Source of the DNA: Pseudogymnoascus destructans
Taxonomy: Eukaryota > Ascomycota > Leotiomycetes > Thelebolales > Thelebolaceae
Assembly (NCBI RefSeq): GCF_001641265.1
Contig: NW_020167542.1
Location: 372,001 to 436,000 of the forward strand
Direction: 5' to 3'
Length of the DNA: 64,000 bases
The number at the start of each line of letters is the position of its first letter. Position 1 is the first letter of the stretch. The position numbers and the translations under genes are program-made. The notes beneath the pieces are model-generated. The model was given only the letters and a program-made list of their open reading frames with translations. It made no database searches and was not told the origin of the DNA. Shown piece by piece: positions 52,550-64,000 of the stretch.

Positions 52550-53825
52550 ATGCAGATCTGGCTGGCTGTGTTATTAGAATTGGTGGGCGAACTGTGTTGT
52601 ATAATTGGCATTTTAGCACGAAAAAGGAGTACCCGATATATGTTTGTTACGGCTGACTCGACGGCCTGTTGCAATACCTCCTCTCTACTTTCGAACATGT
52701 ATTATCTTTCTGTACTATGGTGGGCTTAGAGTTCGTGTTATATCAATAAATCGCCCCGTTTTTGCATTTTGGTCATACCAATATTCAGGGGTGTGGTCCG
52801 TGCGCAAATATCTCGCAACACACATAGTCACCGAAATATCAACCAAACAGCACTCTCACTTATAAGCTTTGGAGATAGGATAATGCGGAACAAAGATTGA
52901 TATGCGCAATTGTATTGATGAGATTCCTTTTCCTTATTTGATGTATGAGTACTCGTGCGGCACAAATGAGTGGCGAGTGCCAGTTCAAGTAAAGCCGTGG
53001 AAAGATGGCAGCTTGTTCGCAGTAACTTTTTCCCACAAACAAGCTTGTACTGTAGACTGCGATTGTTGTATTATGAAGGCAAAACCTATTGCTTATGCAG
53101 CCGACACAACACCCGTTATCCAAAGCATGTGTATGCCGACCTTCCAATGGCCATTCCGAACGTTACAGCACATGCTCAACATCCTTCTATTACGGGATCG
53201 ACGGCCATCGTGGCGAGTGATAGCAAGACTTCAATGGCGACAGCAGACTTAAACGGTGACAGCAGACCTGAACAGTGACAGCAGACTTAAACAGTGACAG
53301 CAGAGGAAATAAGTTGTGACTGTCCTAAAAAAAATATTTCTACGCTTTGGATGCGTTGTTGCTGGCAGTGGAGGATTCACTCCAACTTTCAGTTTGTTTA
53401 GCTCGTAAAGGTAACAATTTAATGCTTACAAGGAGGCCGTCCTGGACTTCGGTGCGTGTTGTGTTCTCCATCCTCTGTGTCACGTTTGTAGTGAAATCAG
53501 CGTTTCTCACTTCTGCCACTTAATATTCGCTTGGGGAGAGGGACTACCGGCTCTTTTGCAGGGCTATAGGGTGTCAACAGATTCAGCTTATGTCCTATAT
53601 GGGTATGCGAGGTTGGGAACTCGATGATTAATTCTTATACAAATATTACAATTGCCAGCCAGTATTTGCCCCTATTCGCCGTCCCCCTCGTGTCTTCGGC
53701 CGCACAAGAACATTGTAATGCTATTTTCACGGGCAAGGCCGGAATGATGTTACAGTTATACTCATACATCGCTAACAACAATTTCGTACATCAACCCACC
53801 CCTATAGGAACAGCCCCCCCTCCTC
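52550..53825. other. Intergenic, no gene seen
   Basis: 1.3 kb of mixed composition between TUF1 and the IF3 gene 3' end. Chance frames only. Includes the 19-bp array below. Confidence 0.5.
53239..53303. repeat. 19-bp tandem repeat, three copies plus part
   Basis: Unit GACAGCAGACTTAAACAGT with one or two changes per copy. Confidence 0.9.
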
Positions 53826-54598
53826 TTACTCCTCCACCTTCTTCGCCTTCCCCTCAAGATACACCGTCACCACCCCCCCCACATTCCCCTCCATAGCTTT
53901 CCACTCCCTCGCCCCCTCCACCTCCCCCACCCCCCCCTAATCCTCCTCAACGTCTCCACCGCCTCCTCCGGCGTCGCCTTCCTCTTCTTCCTCTTCCCCA
54001 CCAGCACCACATCAACTCTATACCCCTTCTCCAAAAACTCCCGCATCCGCTTGAGTCGATGCTCTAAATCGTGCGGATCGATCGCCCAGTTCAGCTCCAG
54101 CGTCTTGACCGTCGCAGACGGGTTCGCGGCCTTCTTCTTCACTGATTTCGTAGGCTTGGCTGCTGCTTCTTTGGTGATGATCTTGCATACTGGGATCTCG
54201 GGAGCTGCGCGCCCTGACCCCTCTTCGCTGCTCGGAGCCGCCTCGGGCGGAGCTTCCCAGCGCGAGCGTAGTCGCGGCGGCGGGAGCGCGACGGTGTGAA
54301 GGGATTGCGTTTTTCGGTCTAGCGTAGCAAGAACATCTGCTACGCGCTGCGGCGGCGACAGCTTCCCCGCCTCATCGACGAGGTGTACGAAGGGGAAATT
54401 CTGTTTCGCAATTTGCTCGTCGCGGGGGAGAGCAGAGGCATAGCCGCGGTTCTGGAATAGGGCGCTGGTGGTGGATTTGGTGAGCGGAGAGGGCCGGAGC
54501 TGGGGGCCGAATTGGGAGAGGAGAGGCCGCGAGGCGGGGAGGATAAAGACCCTGTGTAGAGCGGCAACGGCGCTAAAGGTGCAACGTGGGTTTCGCAT
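53826..54598 (-). CDS. Mitochondrial translation initiation factor IF-3, with apparent frameshift
   Basis: Read from ATG 54598 (MRNPRCTFSAVAALHRVFIL, a mitochondrial presequence; ATG 54649 is an alternative). The IF3 N domain has LPRDEQIAKQNFPFVHLVDE and PPQRVADVLATLD. The C domain has KTLELNWAIDPHDLEHRLKR and MREFLEKGYRVDVVLVGKRK. After TLRRIRGG the frame in hand degrades into Gly/Trp/Arg up to a stop at 53867. The next frame carries a proper IF3-type ending (VEGAREWKAMEGN, GGVVTVYLEGKAKKVEE) to TAA at 53826. The switch coincides with a C8 run at 53930-53937, so a one-base indel (assembly error or real mutation) is likely. It helps place the initiation codon on mitoribosomes. Confidence 0.88.
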
Positions 54599-54837
54599 TC
54601 TGGGAATGCTGGGAAGGTGAAGTTGTCGTGAGTCGGTTGGGGGTGTCATTGGGGGTTTGTTTGTATAAAAGCATGGCTGGTACATTGCGATTATGTCATC
54701 CTCAGCCTCGTCTCCCACCAGGCTGAACAAACGCTTTCTCTCCGGCTTCTGATAACGCAACGCCAGCACTCCAGGAATCCGCCATCAGAGTAAAGAGCAC
54801 TGTGTGACTCAGCTGCTATGATCCCGTCTTCCGCATC

Positions 54838-55420
54838 ATGAGCTCCCGCTTTGCACGGCTCCCGGGCCGCTTCTTCAGCCAGTTCTATGGCCATCCCGCT
54901 CGCCTCCTCGGCACCACCATAAAGACCTTCTTCCTCGCGCACGTCATATGGGATTACGGCTACGAAGCGGCGGCGACAGCGGGTAGCTCCATGCTGCCGA
55001 CCTTCGAGACGATAGGTGACTGGGTGATATCGTCGAAGTCGTACCGGCGGGGCCGCAGCGTGGTGGTCGGGGACCTGGTCACGTTCCGCTCGGTCTATGA
55101 GCCGGGGACGAAAGTTATCAAGAGGGTGATCGGGTTGGAGGGTGATTATGTCTTGGCATATACGCCGGAGAGTGGGAACGATACGATGATCCAGGTACGT
55201 TGGGCTCTGCGTGGGGTGGTGGTTGTAGGCTGCTTGCTAATTGAGGTAGGTGCCCAAGGGTCATTGCTGGGTTACGGGGGATAATCTGGACCAATCGTTG
55301 GATTCAAGGGCATGGGGTCCTATGCCGATGGGGCTGATCAGGGGAAAGGTGATTGCGAAGGTATTGCCATGGAGGGAACGCCGGTGGGTCGAGAATGAGC
55401 TGCGACCTCGCTCAGAATGA
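54838..55420 (+). CDS. IMP1: Mitochondrial inner membrane protease subunit 1 (signal peptidase family S26)
   Basis: CDS join(54838..55194,55250..55420), 175 aa. The catalytic Ser is in the box GSSMLPTFE, the general-base Lys in VIKRVIGLEGD, and the C-terminal S26 box is GHCWVTGDNLDQSLDSRAWG, reached only after splicing. An N-terminal membrane segment precedes the Ser (TTIKTFFLAHVIWDYGYEAA). Imp1 removes sorting signals from proteins delivered to the intermembrane space. The intron ends at GAGGTAG, giving IQ then VPKGHC. The gene is divergent from the IF3 gene, with 239 bp between start codons. Confidence 0.94.
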
Positions 55421-55891
55421 CCGTGTTTTTTTATCTGGGTGTATACTATGGGTTGAACGTGCCACGAGCCGAGACTATTTAGCAATCCGAAAGATGTAAA
55501 TATAGAAATCATGCAAACAATTCACCAACGCCATTGATTGCCTTCAAGAATTGATTTGCGCATTGTTGGGATATCTGTGGCTTTTCTATCTAATTACATT
55601 GGAATAGCGAAAAAAGGAGACCCCAAGGCGGAGGGGGGGGGGATAATAACAAAACGCAACGAGACGCTTCAAAGCAAAGAACGTAACATACACAGCCCGG
55701 AAAAGTTACCACTTGTGGTTCCATCCTAGCCGCCATCTCCTTGTCGAGATATCAACCGGCTTGATTATCTTCTATCCCAGGAATGCTCGCTCCCAAATGA
55801 TGCATACCGCCCATAGATACGCCAAACACCATGAATTCCCATCCCGTATATAGACCTATTATTGGTCCGTCAAAGTGATCACCTTCATCCT
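55421..55891. other. Convergent 3' flanks of IMP1 and VAC8
   Basis: No gene. A G9 run lies at 55633-55641. Confidence 0.5.
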
Positions 55892-58043
55892 TCATCCTTC
55901 AATGCGAGATGTGCCCTGGCCTAGCAATTGGAGGGACCGCTGGGCCAGCTGCACCACTTCACCCTCACCCTCTTCTTCTTCTCCGTCGTCGTCCGGCTCG
56001 ATCTGCCTATCTGAGATAGTCTTGATCATCTGCACAATTTCTTCCGATTTTCCGATAAGGCTAATAAGCTTCTTATCTTCTGATTCAAGTAGTTGTAGTA
56101 AGGTCCAGATGGCAATGTGCTGGAAGGTTGCATCGCCGCTTGCCAAGAAGCGCTTTAAATACCCGTGAATTCCGCCGTTGGGCTCAGTCCAGTCTTGAAT
56201 AAATATGGAGTAATCACCAACTACAAGAATTTAGTTATGTTTTAAAGAACCTGGAGTGATGTACTGACCTTTAGAAGACAAATTTCCCAGGGCGGCCGCA
56301 CTATTGCCCTGAACTTCAATGCTTTCAGATGCGGTTAGTGGGATCAAGACATCGAAAACACCGAGGTTCAGCAGATGGCTCTTAAGATCATCACTGAGGG
56401 CCAAGACAGCAATGGCTGCTGTCATCTCAGACTGCACAGTGATAGGTACATCCAGAACCAGCTGTTTGCACTTCTGCACAGCACCAGCCTCGAGAACGAG
56501 CTGCTTGTTCCTATCGGAGCTTGCAGCCAGGTTTCGGAGTGTTGAAATGGCGTGGCACTGGATCTCCTCATTTTCGGTTGATCCAAGAAGATCAACAAGT
56601 GGCCTGAGGAAACCCGCCTCAATAATAGGAGATTCGTTGAGGGGGTGAATAGAGATGTTTCGGATGCAGGCGACAGCCGACAGAATCAGTGGCAAGTAGG
56701 ATGACTGCAATAAGCGCAATAGTGGCTGGAGACCCCTAGCCCTTACGATTTCGATTTGATATTTCTCATCCGAAGCAAGATTTCTCAGTGCAAGTGCAGC
56801 TTGGCATTGGACCTTGGGTGACGATGAATCCATGAGGTTCACAAGCGACTGAATGAGTCTGGTCTCATTCTGAGCAAGCTTTTTCCTGTTGTTGGCATCC
56901 ACAGCGATGTTGCTGAGCGCAGTTGTACAGTAATATTGGACGTCAACATCGGAGGAAGAAAGGAGGTGTACTAAGACTGGTATGGCACCAGCGTTCACAA
57001 GTTGTTGTCGGTTTTCATCTATGGTCAGGTTAGTACCTGATTCCCACTATCAAGATGTGATGTGATGTAGACTTACCTGAGTGTGTCATGTTTAACAAGG
57101 CACCTGTCGCATTTCTTTGTACCCGCATGTCTTTGGATTTCGCCAGCCGAGTAAGTGGCCCCAGCGCTCCTGACCTTGCGATCTTTGCCTTGTTATCCTC
57201 GTGTGTCGCAAGATTTGTTATGCACCCCACTGCGTTGCATTGAACTTCGACATTTGGGGACATCATTTGGCGAATAAGCGGGGTAAGACCTCCCAACAAC
57301 ACAATCGCAACTTTGTTCTCATCTATTTCAGATTAGTATATCTGTGGTATCGTCTCTCTGGAAGTTGTGGAGTTTTGACATACTGTTGACTGCCAGGTTT
57401 CCCAATGCAGCACTAGCCGCCCTCTGCACCTCTATGTCGGGGCTCTGGAGAAGGAATAGTATAGGCTCCAGAGTGTCTCGGTCAACTTCGCGAACGTCTG
57501 GTTCATAGAGTCAGTACTGCACGGTAATATATTTCAGATAGCAAGAGACTGCCGGTCAGAGCATGGCTGGAGCCTTGGTCATCGACTCCGATAATACTCC
57601 ATGCCATCCCATTGTTTGTTTTGCCAGCTCTTTGTTTTGGATATGTGAAACACCGCCCGCGCAATCATTATCTCACCTCTTTCCGTAATTTCCGCGAACG
57701 TCAAGCTGGCGCTCCGTTGCAAATCGACATTGTCCGAGAATACCAAGGTGCTCAAAGCTCGGAGTGGCTCCCCGGAGAAGAAGTCGGTTTCTCCACGCTG
57801 CTGAACATCAGTGCTGCCTATGGGCGATAATAGATCGGAAGAAGTATCCCTACATTCTCCAAGTACTGAAGCAAGTCCGCCACTGCTTCTCTCTCGCTGT
57901 CGGCCAGGACTGGCTCGTACAGTCCATCTCGGGATCTGCCTGTACAACGTAGAAGTGTTAGCATCAACACTGGTGAGTCAAGGACTGGGAGATAAAGAAA
58001 GTGTTACTGTACCTTGGCAGCATGTCGAGCAGTAGTTCCCCAT
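55892..58043 (-). CDS. VAC8: Vacuolar armadillo-repeat protein Vac8
   Basis: CDS complement(join(55892..56220,56269..57018,57077..57322,57384..57497,57677..57797,57854..57939,58013..58043)), seven exons, 558 aa. The first exon gives MGNYCSTCCQ, with the Gly2 myristoylation and Cys palmitoylation sites needed for vacuole targeting. About eleven armadillo repeats follow, e.g. LRALSTLVFSDNVDLQRSAS, VEVQCNAVGCITNLATHEDN, DVDVQYYCTTALSNIAVDAN, and EIQCHAISTLRNLAASSDRN, with Asn pairs for partner binding. The tail is acidic. Vac8 acts in vacuole fusion and inheritance, nucleus-vacuole junctions and autophagy scaffolding with Atg13. The third intron (57498-57676) is unusually long at 179 bp. The fourth-exon start ACGTTCGCG follows a CCAG acceptor. 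Confidence 0.96.
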
Positions 58044-59478
58044 TGCCAGTTATCGATCGGCGACAGCTGGGCGATGCTGAACGTCGTGTCGTCAATGGAC
58101 GTTCCTGTCCAATACAAGCGGCTCTCCGATGATTGCTCAATGTCAAGCTCTAGCTGTCGGAATCACGAACATCAATAGTCGAGGTAGGTAACTCGGTGTG
58201 ACGTATAGAGTCAGCCAGCAGTGCCTATCAGCATAAAGATCGAGGAGCCAGTTTGTTGTTGTTGGATGGGGAGAGGGAGTATATTGAGAGCCAGACTAGC
58301 CAGTCGAGCCTGCCTTCGATGAAGATGCGCCTGACGGTTGGTAGAAGTGCCTCGAACGCGGCCGTCCTGTGATGCCAAGACTAGTAAGCTATCGCTCCAA
58401 CAGAGAGGGAAGGCGGCAGGGAGCTGTCCGGTGGGACCCGTCTTGTCAGGTTGCAACGACGCTAGTCTCGGTAAAGCAGATGGGAAGGCTGACATGAACA
58501 TCCGCGATGGCCATCAACAAGAACGACGAGGCTACCACAATGCTACTACCACAGTGAGGGCAAATGGCGAAATTTTGTGAAACGTGCCATCGATCACATG
58601 CTGAGATTCATAAAGACTAACAGTAGGAATGCCCCTATTCTTGTAATGGTGGTGATGACGAGTTTCTTGATTTTCTCTCACGACGACCCCGTCACCAGGA
58701 CATAAGACATGGGCTACGTACGTGATGGTGGTTGCCGCACATTATCACTTCTCAACCGTCCATTTCCAGCCTCTTCCATGGGTATCACGTGGCTGGGAAT
58801 GAGGCTTTGTAATCTGGCAGTACAAAACTCCCAAGAACAAGATATCGGGAAGGGTTGTGTAACCATGGTAGGACCTGTTGACTGGAGTATGTGGAGCGGT
58901 CGCTTGGCTGTTGATAAACGACCTTGGGAGGCGCTTTGTTGTGGCCGATAACGCTCATTCCCATCAAACTTCGAAATAATTGTAGCTTATCTACTAGTCT
59001 AGGTTAGCAACTAATTTATTTGGCTGTTTATAACAATATAATCAAATCGAAAGGATGAGAATTTACCATATAATAGCCAGTAATAGAGTAGTCGTAGCTG
59101 CCTTGTTCCTATTGTTCCCATCTTATCGGAACGGCGCTATCATTGTCCGAGGCTTCCCAACTCTCAACTAATGATGATGAGCTGCCCCCACGTTGCGATC
59201 CGCGGCTCTTGACCGATCAACCATCTGTATTCCAAAGTGCTTAAACTTCACAGCACCGGACAAAAGCCTGTGTGCTTCTCAAACGGGAGCTTCCTTGCAT
59301 CTTTTCATCGGCTGAACTCCCCCCCACGATCCTTCTCACCCCCACACCAACGCGAATATACATGTCGGGGGCATTACGGAGCGCTGAACCAAAGCAAGCG
59401 ACCTGCTTGTGCTTGTACAAGTCGACATCGATGCACACGTACAACTTCACCTGCCAGGGATCGTAACGACTTTCAGCC
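58044..59478. other. Divergent promoter region VAC8/SNF4
   Basis: 1.4 kb without a supported exon. Includes a CACGTG core at 58785-58790 (ATCACGTGGC) and an AT-rich part at 58970-59070. Long 5' leaders for both genes could lie here. Confidence 0.5.
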
Positions 59479-60863
59479 ATGTCCGACACGCCAGTGACTC
59501 GGCCACCCGCGCCCGCCAAGGGCAGTGAGGGCCTCATACCACAGACACAGACACCCGCCCGGAAACCTGGTCACGAGTCGCCATACGTACAGCCGAAGAC
59601 ATACCTCCGCCCTGAGATCAGAAGCCCAACGATGGAACCGAAAGCCCTGAGTGTGCTGGACAGAGAGCAGATGCAAGGCCTGGTATGTCTCACACCCTAG
59701 CGGAACCATCATCCGAAGACTGCCTGCCTTTGTACATGGGCCATTGTGGGCACCTTAATGGCTGCTTGTCAGGAGCAGGCAAACGGGGAGGTGGCAGTCC
59801 ACTGTGAAAACACACGCTGACACATGTTGTTTTATCCAGAAAGCAATCAGGGACTTCCTCAAAGTTCGCACAAGCTACGATGTCTTGCCCCTCTCCTTCC
59901 GTTTGATTATCCTCAATACCGATCTCTTGGTGAAAAAGAGCTTGAATATCCTGCTGCAGAATGGTACGCGCTTTTTCTATCCCTGATTGTGCTAGCCAAC
60001 AAAGCTGACAAAATAGGCATTGTATCTGCTCCGTTGTGGGACTCTCACACGTCAACCTTTGCTGGCCTCTTGACCACATCGGATTATATCAATGTTATCC
60101 AGTATTACTGGCAGAATCCCGATGCACTGGGACAAATCGACCAGTTCCGCCTTAGCAGCTTAAGAGGTATAGTAATCAACAAATTATACTAAATGCACAT
60201 TGCTGATATGGTGTAGATGTTGAAAAGGCCATCGGAGTCTCACCGATAGAGACCCTTTCTGTCCACCCCATGCGTCCCCTTTATGAAGCTTGCCGCCGCA
60301 TGTTGGAGTCACGAGCTCGGCGAATCCCTCTGGTGGACATCGACGACGAAACCAAGCGAGAGATGGTGGTTAGCGTTGTCACCCAGTACCGTATCCTAAA
60401 ATTTATCTCGGTCAATGTCGAGCAGACAGAGCTACTCAAAAAGAGTGTCTTTGAAATTGGTCTGGGGTCCTACGCGAACCTACAGACTGCCTCCATGGAC
60501 ACACCTGTCATCGATGTTATCCACATGATGGTCGAGCATAGAATCTCCAGCGTGCCCATTGTGGACGAAAACAACTGCGTGCTCAACGTCTTTGAAGCAG
60601 TAGACGTGATCGCCATCATCAAGGGCGGTGCTTACGACGGCCTGGACTCAAGCGTAGGCGACGCACTATCCAAGCGATCGGACGATTTTGCCGGCATATA
60701 CACCTGCGGCATGGACGACCGGCTCGACACCATTTTCGACACATTACGAAAGTCGAGAGTCCACCGCTTCGTGGTCGTCGACGACCAGAACCGCCTCAAG
60801 GGCGTCCTTTCTCTCTCCGATGTCCTGAAATACGTCCTTCTCGAAGGCGAAGAATATGACTGA
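59479..60863 (+). CDS. SNF4: AMPK/SNF1 kinase gamma subunit (Snf4)
   Basis: CDS join(59479..59682,59840..59963,60017..60166,60217..60863), 374 aa. The N terminus is Pro-rich and variable (60 residues). Four CBS motifs follow: DFLKVRTSYDVLPLSFRLII onward; AGLLTTSDYINVIQYYW; RRIPLVDIDDETKREMVVSV and VTQYRILKFI; then PVIDVIHMMVEHRISSVPIV and HRFVVVDDQNRLKGVLSLSD. The subunit binds adenine nucleotides and activates the Snf1 kinase when glucose is low. Exon 3 begins GIVSAPLWDSHTSTFAGLLT, confirming the splice. No other kinase-complex gene is in the window. Confidence 0.96.
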
Positions 60864-61326
60864 AGAAGGTCTTTGAAAAGCATCTGGGGATATCTGGGAG
60901 GGGTTTTATGAGAGGCGTTGCATAGCGATAAGGCGTCCAGGTAGTGTAATAGCTTGAGGGCGACATCAAGCATGATGTCGTAGATTTCATAGACGTCCAT
61001 GATGAAAGATACCTTTTTTTTCTCGTATAATTGTAAGGCGTGCAGTGCATCTGCCATAACTATATTCCCCTGAAATTTTCCACACAGTCATCGGCCATGA
61101 CGGCCATAAACACCTTGTGCTGAGTAACCTGTGCCTTTCTTTGAGTTCGTTAACGAGCTATTACTCATTTTCCCCTGCTCCTGCTTGTTATATGTAGGTT
61201 TGGCGCCCACATAGCCTTGAAACAAGGAAGGAGCAACCGTATTTTCGCTTCAACACCCTCTGCCCAACTTGGACTCATACCCACAATCAATGCCACATAG
61301 TGTGTATATAGCTGTACCAACCCAAG
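60864..61326. other. Intergenic SNF4-RhoGAP
   Basis: No gene supported. The SNF4 3' flank shows a TACCTTTTTTTTCTCG run at 61009-61024. Confidence 0.5.
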
Positions 61327-64000
61327 ATGGGTCTTCATTCAACAGCCAGCTATGGAGCTTCTGCTATCACAGCCCGAGGGGTCTCTGGTGAAGACATGAC
61401 CATTGCACAAGGCCTCTTGGCAGGGAGTGAGTGAACCCCCTCTGACCGCCCCTTGACCACCCCCTTTGAAGCTCTGCTGCAGTTGATACTGACTCACAGG
61501 CATAGACCCGCTGGGCATTCCATCAAGGAGGGGTTCAGAGCAGCATAGACCACCCAGCATGAACCAGCAGAGCGAGAACCTGCCACCGGACTATGCCCAT
61601 CAACGACGATCGAGATACAACTCAACAAGCAACACTTGGACTTCTTCAAGTGAGGAGGAGACTGAAACCGATGATATTGGAGACCGCACCTTTTATATAG
61701 GGACATTCAACAAGCTTGCCCGCGATGTATGTGGAAAGCTCTGGAAGTATCGATATAGAGTTTTGTTGGCTGACTGGAGCTCCATAGTATGGCATCCCTG
61801 AGCTTGTACCAGATAACCATGAGTCCGAAAAGGTCAGTATAATCCCCAGTGGTAATGTGCGATGCCTAACAGCCCCTTTAGATAGACAAAGTCGTCATTA
61901 CCGGGAAGGCAGGGAGTTGGATCATGAAGAAGATCCTGAGGAGAACCACTTCTCTGTTGTCCCTCAACAAGGCCAGGCCGGATCTGAAGCATAGAAGAAG
62001 CATCAGCGATATTTCTCTGCGTATGGGTGGAGCAAAGAAAGATGCTTTTAAGGACAGACATCTAGCAGAGCTTGTGCGTCTCTGTGGATCGAGCAACTTT
62101 GATTTGCCTCCTGAGTATGCTCATGGGACCTTGAGCCTGCCGACTTGTTTTCGTTCTACGGCACAGTATCTTGTCCAGCATGGTATGTTGCTTTATTGCT
62201 TTATTGCTTTGTTGCTTTGTTGCTTTGTGTTGCTTTGCGTTGATTATAAATGAAACCTGTTGACGCCGTTCTAGGGCCGGCCATGAAAGGAATCTTTAGA
62301 ATTTCCGGGTCACACGCCACCGTGGCAGCATTATATGACCATTATGCATCGCAGGATGAAGATGGCGATGTTATAAGTGATACCGTCAGATGCCCAACTC
62401 TGCCTGAGAATATCCGGTGTGACGAGCATGACGTAGCGTCCACATTCAAAAAGTTTCTTTCGGGGCTTCCAGGAGGTATCCTAGGCAAAGTGTGGCTCTT
62501 TGAGGCCTTGGTTACCATTCATGACCAGATGGGCGTAGCCCCGGATGTGGTGAAGACGAGGCAAACCAAAGTCAGACCCCGTATGATTGCCAGTGCTATA
62601 GCCTCCCATCCGTCGAGATTCCAGCGGGATCTGATCTGTGCTGTTTTTGGTCTGTTATCTATGATTGGAAGAGCGTCAGAGACTGCACGCCGTGAAGATT
62701 CAGATGGGAGACCTCTACCTACGAATGAGTTGATGGGATATGGCCCGTTGGGAACGCTATTTGGGCCTCTCTTGGTTGGAGATCTGATCTATGAATGTAA
62801 TCCTTGCCGTGGAGAAGTGACGGTTGAGATATCTCAAGGACGATCGTTGCCTAAGAAGAAGTCAAGGCATAGGAAGCCCAAAAGTGCTGAAGAAAGCCTG
62901 TTAGAGACAAAGATTGCTTCGGACAAGTTAAAAGTTGCGGGTGGTGTGGCAGAAATGCTTATAACTCACTGGCGAGATGTAGTCAAGCAGATGAGGAATC
63001 TCAGAAATATTGGGTCGTCTGTATTCCAACAATATCTTCAAGAGCAAGAGCAAGAGCGTGGAAAGGGGAAGCATCCTCTCCTGAAGTCGTCAACCTCGGA
63101 GTACTTTCTTAGACGTCCTCCTGATTGGAACTCTGTAGATCGAGATCAGTCGAATGGTTTCGGGGAAAGGAACGGTTCACCTACTCCACCGTCACGTACG
63201 TCTAGCTCGTATAGCCCTACTTTCGTTTACTAACAATTCACACCTAGTCAACCAACTGAGAGTTCGTAACAACGCAAGTAATCTTCCGTTGCACAATCAA
63301 CCGCAGGACGTTCAGCAGGTCAGGAGGCAAAGGTCTAGGCCTAGGGCTCAGCCAAACCAGAAGCTATCTGGTTCAAAGTCTATGAGCATATTGACGCCGC
63401 CGAGAGAAGATAATAGCGAGCTACACTACGAGCACCTTGATTGTGGGTGCCCAGCGCCTAAAGCTACTGTCAGAGCCGTTTCTGGTGTTCCTCCTACCGA
63501 GAACGAAACAATTTCTAGTGGCGACTCATTATATCGGGATTTACTCTCGTCTCTTCAATCACCAAGTGAGAACAGCGCACCTCCGGATTTACGCGTAGCA
63601 CCAACTACTTTACTTGATCAACCATTGATTGAAAACGTCAATCTCGTCAATCCTGTCAATCTCGATTTAAGACAAACTGCTATTGTGGGAAGGCCGCAGG
63701 AAGTACAGACCCCTATCAAAACACAACAAACGCAGGGTCCAAATGAGGCGTTCGCACTAAATGATAACATCACCAACACAACAACAGTAGAACATTCACA
63801 AGACGAACCTTCTACAGAAAATAGCGAAATCATCAAAGAAACTGAAGACAACGACATGATGCAGCTGAAAAAGAAACAACCCATTGCCAAGCGTGGCACT
63901 CCTAAGGTCTCAAAGGCCACAAAGGTCTCACCAGCGAATCAACAAAGCGACGTCGAGGATGGCCTTCCACCTCGCATCAGCCGCCTTCCAGGATACTCAC
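61327..64000 (+). CDS. RhoGAP-domain protein, 3' end beyond the window
   Basis: CDS join(61327..61426,61500..61726,61788..61832,61882..62182,62275..63195,63248..>64000). The first exon reads MGLHSTASYGASAITARGVS; all five introns close the frame. The N-terminal part is polar. The RhoGAP domain spans exons 4-5: GTLSLPTCFRSTAQYLVQHG, then KGIFRISGSHATVAALYDHY with the arginine finger in FRISG, then HDVASTFKKFLSGLPGGILG, and NELMGYGPLGTLFGPLLVGD. After it come a basic stretch and a long Ser/Thr/Pro/Gln-rich tail that is still open at the window edge. It should switch off a Rho-family GTPase (Rho1, Cdc42 or Rac) in polarity or wall synthesis; the exact target is not known. Confidence 0.92.
62183..62274 (+). 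repeat. Intron 4 of the RhoGAP gene made largely of TTGCTTTN repeats
   Basis: Right after the donor GTATG come about seven units of TTGCTTTA/TTGCTTTG (62187-62241). The repeat lies between donor and branch site, so it could alter intron length without touching the protein. Confidence 0.85.

Noticed and set aside
1..64000. tRNA and 5S rRNA genes
   Set aside because: Scanned for B-box-like GGTTCGANTCC and paired acceptor stems by eye; no convincing candidate. A covariance-model scan would be decisive.

Overview
The window is nuclear DNA of a filamentous ascomycete (Pezizomycotina). About 27 genes, almost all single-copy eukaryotic housekeeping genes, are packed on both strands. They are split by short introns (about 45 to 110 bp, GT..CTAAC/CTGAC..AG) and encode a fungal-type repertoire: Vac8, Pol12, Las1, Alb1, Shg1, Utr1 NAD kinase, Imp1 and Snf4. 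A Leotiomycete-like origin is possible but cannot be shown from the sequence alone. I saw no tRNA or rRNA gene and no bacterial-type feature.

Layout. 0.4-7.1 kb: a PPPDE/thioredoxin/PUL protein, a short kinesin-3 with a GC-AG intron, and a RING protein with unresolved 5' exons. 7.7-12 kb: ribosomal protein S29, a small orphan protein, TRAPP subunit Trs31 and a Sec14-type lipid transfer protein. 12-17.5 kb: DNA polymerase alpha subunit B, the splicing factor MFAP1 and a conserved fungal protein of unknown role. 17.5-26.4 kb: a gene-poor interval of nearly 9 kb full of minisatellites, simple repeats and perfect palindromes. 26.4-28.4 kb: NAD kinase.

29-35.4 kb is an accessory island. It holds a broken multi-exon gene of unknown family, four copies of a 925-bp LTR family (one a clean solo LTR with a 5-bp target duplication), remains of two Ty3/gypsy pol genes (one with a chromodomain, polypurine tract and its own 258-bp LTR), and a small decayed locus framed by inverted repeats with outward TATATAAAACTT motifs.

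35.4-64 kb returns to dense housekeeping genes: mitochondrial glyoxalase II, eIF2B delta, a small mitochondrial-type protein, Shg1 (COMPASS), a membrane-anchored ubiquitin protease, Alb1 and Las1 (both 60S ribosome biogenesis), an EF-hand protein, a class II eIF4E, a NOPCHAP1-like protein, mitochondrial EF-Tu, mitochondrial IF3 (with a likely frameshift in a C8 run), Imp1 peptidase, Vac8, Snf4 (AMPK gamma) and a RhoGAP that runs off the right edge.

Functional themes are translation and ribosome assembly (S29, eIF2B, eIF4E, Alb1, Las1, mtEF-Tu, mtIF3) and mitochondrial or membrane biology (Glo2, Imp1, Trs31, Vac8, Sec14-like). Gene order is ordinary fungal mixing. Several divergent pairs (IF3/IMP1, UBP1/ALB1, eIF4E/NOPCHAP1-like, VAC8/SNF4) probably share promoters. 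Exon boundaries below were placed by eye from splice consensus plus reading-frame closure, not by alignment.
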